DNA of 25,398 nt, taken from positions 1 to 25,398 of the forward strand of contig CALSCO010001546.1 in NCBI GenBank assembly GCA_943704415.1, written 5' to 3'. The position numbers and the translations under genes are program-made. The notes below the pieces were generated by a model. It was not told the origin of the DNA. It worked only from the letters and a program-made list of their open reading frames with translations, and searched no databases. Positions 17,368-25,398 of the stretch are shown here, piece by piece; the first letter of the stretch is position 1; each line of letters begins with the position of its first letter. The DNA is from Parvularia atlantis (taxonomy: Eukaryota; Opisthokonta; Rotosphaerida).

Positions 17368-20300
17368 ATGTCGTCGGCGCAGCTCGTGCGGCAGCAGTCC
17401 ACGCGCTCGTCCGTCATCCTCTCCGAGGCCGACGAGAAGGTCGCGCGCGGCAAGGAGGACCGCGCCGGCGTGCAGAAGAAGACGTTCACCAAGTGGGTCA
17501 ACTCGCACCTCAACAAGGTCGGCTACAAGGTCGAGGAGCTCTACACCGACATGCGCGACGGCCAGAACCTGATCAAGCTGCTCGAGGTCATCTCGGGCGA
17601 GACCCTCGCCAAGCCCGACAAGGGCCGCGGCCGCTTCGTGATGGTCGGCAACGTCAACAAGGGCCTCAAGTTCCTCAGGTGAGAGCGCGCGCGCACGTGC
17701 GCCCGCTCGCGCCCCGTGCTCAGCCCGATCGCCCCGCGCCCGCACCAGCACCAAGGTCACCCTGACCAACATCGGCGCCGAGGACATCACCGACGGCAAC
17801 CCCGTCCTCACGCTCGGCCTCATCTGGACCATCATCCTGCGCTTCCAGATCCAGGACATCTCGGTCGACGAGCTCTCGGCCAAGGACGCACTGCTCCTCT
17901 GGTGCCGCAAGAAGACCAAGGGCTACCACAACGTCAACGTGCGCAACGATCGCACCAAGCCGCAGCCGCGCGATCGCTCACGCTCGCTGCCCACTCGCAC
18001 AGGTCGAGAACTTCCACAAGTCGTTCAACGATGGCCTGGCCTTCGCCGCGCTCATCCACGCGCACCGCCCGGACCTCATCGACTTCCACTCGCTCGACCC
18101 GAGCAAGCCGGTGCGCCCGGCCGCACCCGCGCAACTGCACAGCCGCTCACTCGCGACACGCCGCAGCTTGACAACCTCAAGCTCGCGTTCGACGTTGCCG
18201 AGAACAAGCTCGGCATCACGTCCCTGCTCGACCCCGTCGACGTCGCCGTCGACCGCCCCGACGAGCGCTCGATCATGACCTATGTTGCCGCGCTCTACCA
18301 CTACTTTGCGTCCATGAAGAAGGGCGACGTGGCCGGCCAGCGTGTCGCCAACATCGTCGGCGAGCTCGCCGAGGTGCGATCGAGACAGCCACCCGTCAGC
18401 GGCAGGCGCTCGCTCACGCACACGCTCTGCAGATCACGCGCATGCAGAACGAGTACGAGCGCCTCGCCACCGAGCTCATGCAGTGGATCGAAGCCACAAT
18501 CGTCAAGCTCGACAATCGCAGCCTGCCCAACACCATCGACGGACTGCAGAACGAGCAGAAGGGCTTCCAGAAGTATCGCTCGGAGGAGAAGCCGCCCAAG
18601 TTCAAGGAGAAGGACAACCTCGAGGCCAAGTTCTTCGAGATCCAGGTGCGCACGCCTCGCCTGCGCCCCTCGACGCACTCACGCAATCTTACCAACACGC
18701 ACGTCAGACGCGCCTGCGCGCCCTCAACCGCGCCATGTACCGTCCACCGGAGGGCCGCATGATCGGCGACATCAGCAAGGCGTGGGCCATCCTCGAGACG
18801 GCCGAGCACGACCGCCAACAGGCGCTCGTTGAGGAGCTCAAGCGCCTCACAAAGCTAGAGCAGGTGCTGCTCCACGGCCCAACAGATGCACGCAGCTCAC
18901 GCCACACGCTCCCGCGCAGCTGGCCGGCCGCTTCGACAAGAAGGCCAAGATCCAGGAGGCCTGGCTCAGCAGCATGGAGAGCAACATCGACGCGCTCGAC
19001 GACGTGCGCGAGGTCATCGCGCTTCAGGTGTGCACGCCGCTGCAACCGCCGCACCTAATCTCACCGTCCCGTCTGCCAGGCCGCGCTCAAGAAGCAGGAG
19101 TCGCTTACGACCGACATCGCCGCGCACGAGGACCGCCTGCGCTCGGTGTCAATCATGGCTAAGGAGCTCGAGGCCGAGAACTACCGCGACAAAGACAAGG
19201 TGCGACCACCCTGCGCTGTATTGGGCCGATCTCACCCGCTTCGCACAGATCATCGAGCGCAACAACAAGATCTTCCAGCGCTGGACCGACCTCGAGGGCA
19301 AGGTCAAGCTCAAGCGCACCGAGCTTGAGGAGCTGCTCACTGTGCTCATCTTTGAGGTGCGCATCGCCGTGCCACGCCTGCCGTGCAATTACTCACGCTG
19401 TTGCACGGTGCAGCGCGCTGCTGGCGACCTGGTCGAGTCGCTCAAGGCGCACGACGGCGTGACATCGTCGGCTGAGACGGGCAAGGACGTCGTGAACGCC
19501 GAGGACCTGCTTCGCGAGCAGCGCGTGCGTGCAGACTTAAACGGCTCAGCAAACCGCATTGCTCACACTGCCGCCGCATCACACAGGACAAGAACATCGA
19601 AATCAACCTGCTCGCTGAGCGCGTAAAGCTGCTGCAGGAGCAGGCGGCATCAATCAGCGCGGGCAATGCCAACGGCGCGATCGCTGCTGGCCAGTACGAC
19701 GGCCCTGCGGACAACGCGTCGGCGGTGCTGGGCAAGTCGAAGGAGGTGCGGCGTCGTTGTCGTTGTGCGGCCTCGCATCGGTCCGTCTGACCACTGCGCA
19801 GATCGAGTCGATGTACGCCAAGCTGCGCGACGCGTCCGAGAAGCGCACGCAGGCGCTCGAGGCGGCCGTGCGCGGCCTCAAGACGCGCGAGAACCTCGAC
19901 ACGGAGCTGCAGTGGATCAAGGAGCGCGACGCCGCCGCGCGCTCGAAGGACTTTGGCCGCGACCAGAACGACACGCAACGCATGATCAAGAGCCATGCGA
20001 CGCTGCAGAGCACGATCGCGCTGCACGAGGAGGTGCGCGCCGCAGTGCCGCCCACCCCGTGCTCACGCCGCGCTCGCGCAACGCAGGTCGTCGTTGAGGT
20101 GCTGAGCGAGTCGGACGGCGCGACCGACGCCTCCGTCAAGGACAAGCGCGCGCAGCTCGATGCGGCGTGGAAGGCGCTCAAGGCCGCTGCTGACGAGCGC
20201 TCCAAGGGCCTGGCCGACGCGAGCAAGGCCATCCAGTTCTACGTGAGCGCGGACGAGGCCGAGGCGTTTGTGAAGGAGACCGAGGTGCGCGTGCGCACGC

Positions 20301-23300
20301 TGCCTGCCCGCCCGAGCGCACGCCTTGCTCACAATGTCGGCGTCGTTGTGATTCGATAGCCCGCCGTCGCCCTGACCGACGTCGGCGACAGCGAGGAGGC
20401 GTCGGCCGCGATGCTCAAGCGCCACGACAGCGTCGAGGCCGAGATCGAGTCGTACGAGTTCAACATCAAGGCTCTGCGCTCGCAGGCGCAACAACTGATC
20501 GACAGCAACCACCACGACAAGGCGCGCGTGTCGGCGCGCCTGGCCGAGATCGAGAGCCTGTGGTCGGGCCTGCGCACGCACACGGGCGCGCGCAAGAAGG
20601 CCCTGCGCGCGGCGCTGGACCTGCATCGGTTCATGCGCGAGAGCGCCGAGCTGTCGTCGTGGATCGCCGACCGCGAGCGCGAGGCGCGCGATCGCGACTT
20701 TGCGCTCGACCCCGAGTCGCTCGCGGCGCTCAAGCGCAAGCAGGACGCGCTCGAGCGCGACCTTGAGTCGAACGAGCCGCGGCTGAAGGTGCGCTCGCAC
20801 GTGTTGCCGTGACGATCTTCCGCTTACACACGCTCTCCGTGTGCAGGAGATCAACACGACCGCGGACCGGCTCACGGCCGAGAAGCACCCGCAGTCGGGC
20901 GAGGTGCAGGCGCGCAAGGCCGAGCTGAACGCGCGCTGGGACGCGCTGCAGAAGGAGGTGCGCTCGCTGCCAGCGAGGGTGCAGCGCGTTGACTAATGCA
21001 CGCGCACGGGCCAGGCCGACCTCAAGAGCCAGGCGATCGACGGCGCGGCCGGGGCGCAGGAGCTGACGAAGGAGATGGATGCGCTGATCGCGGCCATCCA
21101 CGACAAGGAGCCGGCGGCACGCAGCGACGACTTTGGCAAGGACCTGCCGTCGGTGCTGGTGCGCGTCGCCTCGCCTCGCCTCGCCTCGCACGCTGGAGAG
21201 GGCGGGCGGGCTGACAGACAGACGGCGCGACCGCTCGCAGGCGCTGCAGAAGAAGCACGAGGGCCTCGAGCGCGACGTCGCGGCGCTGGCCGACAAATCC
21301 AAGCAGCTGACGGCCGAGGTCAAGAAGGCCGCGGCCAACCCGGGCAGGTGCGCCAGGCGCGCCGATGCAGCGATGGTGCCTGACTCGCACGCGCGCTCGC
21401 CCCACCGCCAGCCCCGCCGAGCTGCTCAACAAGAAGAGCGACGACATGAACGGTGCGCTCAAGAACCTGCAGGAGCTGGTCGAGGCGCGCGGGCGCAAGC
21501 TGGACGAGGCCGCGGACCTGCAGAAGTTCAACAACGACCATGCCGACGCGGCGACCTTTGTCGGTGCGCGTGCGCGCTCTCGCGTGCTGCGGTGCAGCGA
21601 GCTGATCTGGCGCGTGCGTGCTCAGGCGACAAGGCGGCCGAGGTCGCGCGCACGGCCGTGCCGAGCGACGCTCTGTCGACGCAGGTGGCGATCAAGAAGC
21701 TCGAGGCTGAGAAGGGCGCGGTGGAGGTGCACGACGCCAAGATCAAGGCCGTGGACGAGTTTGGCAACAAGCTGATCGGGCAGAACCACTACGCCAAGGA
21801 CGATATTGGCCACAAGCTCGCGGCGCTCAAGGACGAGCGCGCGGCGCTGGGCAAGGCGCTGGACGACCGGCGCAAGGAGCTCGAGGACGCGTACGCGCTG
21901 CAAAAGTTCAACGGCGACCAGGCCGAGGTGCTGGCGTGGCTGGGCGACAAGAAGGGTGCGCGCGCTCGTTGTGGCCTCATGCGGTTTGGGCCGTGCTGAC
22001 GTGTTGCGCCGCTCGCGTGCGCGCGTGTGCGTGTGCGTGTGCAGCCACGGTGCAGGCGGGCGAGACGGCGGGCGATCTTGCGGGCGTGAGCAAGCAGCTC
22101 AAGAAGCACCAGGAGCTCAAGGCGGCGGTGGACGTGTACGACGAGCGCGTCAACGCAGTCAAGACGCAGGGCGCCAAGCTGGTGCAGGCGGGCCACCCGG
22201 CCAAGGCCGACATCGAGGGCAAGGTGGCGGCGGTGGTGGCGGAGCGCGTAGCCGTGGCGGCGGCGCTGGCGGCGCGCGAGAAGCAGCTGGAGGAGGCGCG
22301 CGATCTGGCCAAGTTCAACGAGGACGCGGCCGAGGCGTCGGCGTGGATGCACGGGCGCCGTGACGCGGCAGCGGGCGCGGAGCTGCCGGGTGACGTTGCG
22401 GGCGTGCAGGCGGCGCTGAAGAAGCACGCGGACGCGGAGGCGCAGGCGCGCACGCACGACCACAAGGTGGACGAGATCAAGAAGTTTGGCGACAAGCTCG
22501 TGGGCCAGGACCACAGCGCCAAGGATGCGATCGCGGCGCGGGTGGGCGAGCTCGGGGCGGACCAGGCGGCGCTGCACGACGCGCTGGCGGCGCGCAAGCA
22601 GCAGCTGGACGACCAGCTGGATCTGCTCAAGTTCGAGAGCGACCAGAAGGACGCGGTGAGCTGGCTGCACGACAAGAAGGAGCAGGTGGCCGGCGCCGAG
22701 GTGCCGACCGACGCGGCGGCGGTGGAGGCTGCGCAGCGCAAGCTCAAGGACCAGCGCACGGCGACGGCGGCGCACGACGAGCGCGTCAAGGCGGTGCAGG
22801 GCGCGGGCGAGGCGCTTGTGGCGCGCCAGCACCCGGCGTCGGAGCGCGTGCAGGGCAAGCTGGCCGAGCTCAAGGGCGAGCGCGAGGCGGTGGCTGCGGC
22901 GCTGGACGCGCGGCAGAAGCAGCTGGACGACGCGCTTGCGCTGCTGCAGTTCAACGCGGCGCACGGCGAGGCACTCGGGTGGCTGGACGAGATGAAGACG
23001 CTAATGGGGTCGAGCGAGGTGCCGAAGGACGTGGCCGGGGCGCAGGCGCTGCTGCGCGAGCACGCCGACCGCAAGGCCGCGATCGAGGCGTACGACGGGC
23101 AGATCCGCGCGGTGGAGGCGCAGGGCGAGAAGCTGATCGCGGCCGGACATCCCGCGTCGGCCGAGGTGCGCGCCAAGCTGGACCAGCTGGCGCGGCAGCG
23201 CGCCGAGGTGCAGGCGGCGTGGGACGCGCGGCAGGCGCAGCTGGCGGACGCGCTTGCGCTGCTGCGGTTCGAGGAGGCGCATCGCGACGCGGACGCGTTT

Positions 23301-25338
23301 GTGACCGACCGGCGCGAGGAGGTCGCCGCGGTGGAGATCCCGAAGGATGTGGCGGCGGCCGAGGCCGCGCTCAAGCACCTGAACGCGATCGCCGCGGCGG
23401 TGGCTGGACAGGGCCAGCAGCTGGACCAAGTGGGGACGCAGGGCCAGTCACTCGTGCAGGCGGGCCACCCGTCGTCTGACGCGGTCAAGGGCAAGGTCGA
23501 GGGCCTTGCGGCGAGCCGTGCGGCGCTGGACCAGGCGCTGGCCGAGCGGCAGAAGGCCGTGACGGACGCGCGTGACCAGCTCAAGTTCAACAACGACCAC
23601 CAGGAGGCGACCGACTTCCTGGCCGACAAGGCCGAGACGCTCAAGGGCATGGAGCAGCCCAAGGACGAGGCGGCGGCGCGGCTGCAGCTGAAGCAGCTAG
23701 ATGACCTGCGCAACGCGGTGGACGCGCACGACGACAAGATCAAGCAGGTCAAGGGCGAGGGCGAGGCGCTGATCGGCGCGGGCCACCCGAACAAGGGCGA
23801 GATCGAGGACAAGCTGAAGCACCTGGCCGACGACCGCGCCGCTTTTGCCGCGGGTGCGTGCTTCTTGTGCGCGGTGTGCTGTGCGTGTCTGACCGTGTAC
23901 GTCACGACCGCCGCGTGCGCGCGCAGCACTCGCCGCGAAGGAGCGCCAGATCCGCGAGGCGGTGGAGTTGATGGACTTCAACCGGGACGCGCAGGCGGCC
24001 GAGACGTTCCTGAAGGACAAGGAGGGCCAGCTAGCGCACGCACCCGCGACCGACTCTGTCGCGGCGGCCGAGGCGGCGCTGAAGAAGCATCAGCAGCTGC
24101 TGAGCGAGCTGTCGGTGGAGGCGGCGCGGATCAAGGCGCTCGAGGCCGACGCCGACAAGCTGATCAAGGCCGACCACCACGACAAGGCGGCAATCGACGC
24201 GCGGCGGCAGGACATCGTCAAGCGGTACGGCGCGCTCAACGACGCGGCTGCGCAGCGGCAGAAGGTGCGCGTGCGGGCTGTGTTGCTGCGCTTGACGGCT
24301 GACACGGTGCCGGCGGCCTGGGCGCCCCGCAGGAGCTGGAGGGCGCGCTCAAGCTGCAGCAGTTCCTGGCGGACGCGCAGGACTTTGAGGCGACGCTGAA
24401 GCGACAGCAGGGTGAGGTGCAGGACGAGTCGTTCAAGGACCCGTCGGCGTCGATGGAGGACAAGCGGCGCAAGCACGACGAGCTGCTGGCGGAGCTGGCG
24501 GCCAACGCGGTGCAGCTGGACAAGCTGCGCAAGCAAGCCAAGGAGCTGGCCGACACTGGCCACCCTGACGCGGCCAAGGCGCGCGCGCGGCTGGAGGAGC
24601 TCGAGCGGCAGGCCAAGGCGCTCGAGGAGGCTGCCAAGGTGCGTGTGACGGTCGGCCCGCTTCGGCGGCCGGGTGGTGGCTTACGCGTGGCGACATCACG
24701 CAGAACAAGAGCGAGGAGCTCAAGGCGGCGGGCAACATGAACGACTACTTCCGCGGGATTGAGCAGTTTGAGCGGTGGTTCCGCGAGGTCGAGGCCGCGC
24801 TGGCGGTGGAGGACCTGGGCAAGGACGTGGCGTCGGTGCAGACGCTGCGCAAGCGGCAGGCGCTGATCGAGGCGGACATCGCGGCGCACAAGCCGCAGGT
24901 CGAGTCGACGCTCAAGGCGGCGCAGGCGCTGGTGGACGCCAAGGTGCGGCGAGCATGCGCGGCTTGTGGGGTGCACTGACGCGGGTGTGTGGGTAGCACT
25001 TTGCCGCAGCCGAGATCGCGACCAAGAAGGACGCGCTGCGCGCACGGTTCGCCAAGCTGGAGGAGACGTCCAAGGCGCGGCGCGGCAAGCTCGACGCCGC
25101 GCTGAAAGTGCAGGAGTTGTACCGGGACGTGAACGAGGAGGGCAACTACATCGCGTTCAAGCTGGTGCAGGCGTCGTCGAGCGACTACGGCAAGGACCCG
25201 CTGTCGAACGAGAAGCTGGTGGCCAAGCACGCGACGCTGGAGGACGAGCTCGCGTCGCACGAGAAGGACGTGCTGGACGCGGTTGACGCGCGCGGCAAGG
25301 CGCTTGTGGCGGAGGTGACGCTCGTCGGGGGACTTTGA
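17368..25338 (+). CDS. Spectrin/alpha-actinin-type protein: two CH domains plus long 106-residue repeat rod
   Basis: Actin-crosslinking cortical scaffold by family. Twenty-four exons close in phase: 17368-17678, 17749-17938, 18003-18110, 18167-18373, 18433-18645, 18708-18863, 18920-19027, 19080-19199, 19249-19356, 19414-19524, 19587-19745, 19802-20032, 20087-20284, 20360-20788, 20847-20957, 21015-21158, 21241-21347, 21412-21563, 21626-21955, 22045-23853, 23927-24264, 24333-24638, 24704-24943, 24997 on. CH1 is about residues 32-140 (FTKWVNSHL; DLRDG-like MRDGQNLIKLLEVIS), CH2 about 150-270 (DALLLWCRKKT; FNDGLAFAALIHAHRPDLID; RPDERSIMTYVAALYHYF). RPPEGRMIGDISKAW and the following repeat align with alpha-actinin rod repeats 1-2. 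Roughly 18 spectrin repeats follow; those coded by 21780-23800 are exactly 106 residues apart (GHP anchor). In-frame TGA at 25336, but a donor at 25315 falls exactly at a repeat boundary, so the gene probably continues. EF-hands or a PH domain, if any, would lie outside. Confidence 0.9.
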
Positions 25339-25398
25339 ATGCAGCAGCAGAGGCAACATGCTTGGAAATCTTATGTGTGGCTGTACTCTGATTCTCTT
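25339..25398. other. AT-richer right edge
   Basis: The last 60 bp are clearly AT-richer than the rest of the window (for example GGAAATCTTATGTG). They are either 3' UTR/intergenic sequence after the TGA at 25336 or part of an unfinished intron starting at 25315, with CTCTGAT near the end as a possible branch site. Sequence to the right is needed to decide. Confidence 0.5.

Noticed and set aside
17079-17765. Plus-strand frame overlapping the spectrin start
   Set aside because: Not in frame with the CH domain after the likely leader intron, and it runs out of phase through spectrin exon 1.
21977-23929. 650-codon minus-strand open frame opposite the spectrin repeats
   Set aside because: Ser/Ala/Cys-rich shadow created by G/C-ending codons and periodic repeats on the plus strand; no domain, and the plus strand has exact 106-residue repeats.

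Overview
The window is nuclear DNA from a very GC-rich, very compact eukaryote. The evidence is intron-dense genes with introns of about 50-90 bp, almost exclusively G/C third codon positions, a cytosolic ribosomal protein S26, a nuclear-encoded mitochondrial ribosomal protein L24, and large eukaryotic signalling and cytoskeletal proteins. A spectrin-type protein with exact 106-residue repeats and an N-CoR/SMRT-type corepressor fit a unicellular relative of opisthokonts or another amorphean protist best. I cannot name the species. Nothing prokaryotic, viral or transposon-like was recognised.

Layout. Left edge: 5' part of a PX-domain gene (minus), head-to-head with RPS26 (plus, 336-1108) across 32 bp. 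1109-1726 holds no gene I can see. 1727-2536 (plus) is a small, tentatively LYR-like gene with a glutamine-rich tail. It converges on a small membrane protein (minus, 3074-2584). 10446-3207 (minus) is a 23-exon PH-PH-PB1-like-MAPKKK with a tail of about 790 residues. It is divergent from a 19-exon N-CoR/SMRT-like corepressor (plus, 10616-15289) with three SANT domains. That gene converges on a coiled-coil gene (minus, 16116-15335), which is divergent from mitochondrial uL24m (plus, 16147-16818) across 30 bp. 16819-17367 is promoter/leader sequence. 17368 to about 25338 (plus) is a spectrin/alpha-actinin-type protein that probably runs off the right edge.

Exon structures were built by hand, requiring reading-phase continuity at every junction and family alignment where possible. 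For the five main genes (S26, MAPKKK, corepressor, uL24m, spectrin) all junctions close in phase, and several are independently confirmed: DGPKDT in uL24m, TPLY in the corepressor, and exact 106-residue periodicity in the spectrin. Most donors read GTGCG and most introns carry a CTNAC/CTCAC/CTGAC-like branch motif.

No operon-like functional grouping is evident. The neighbours share compact intergenic regions rather than a pathway. The points most worth following are the spectrin rod, the three-SANT corepressor, the PH-PH-PB1-kinase fusion and the splicing signature.
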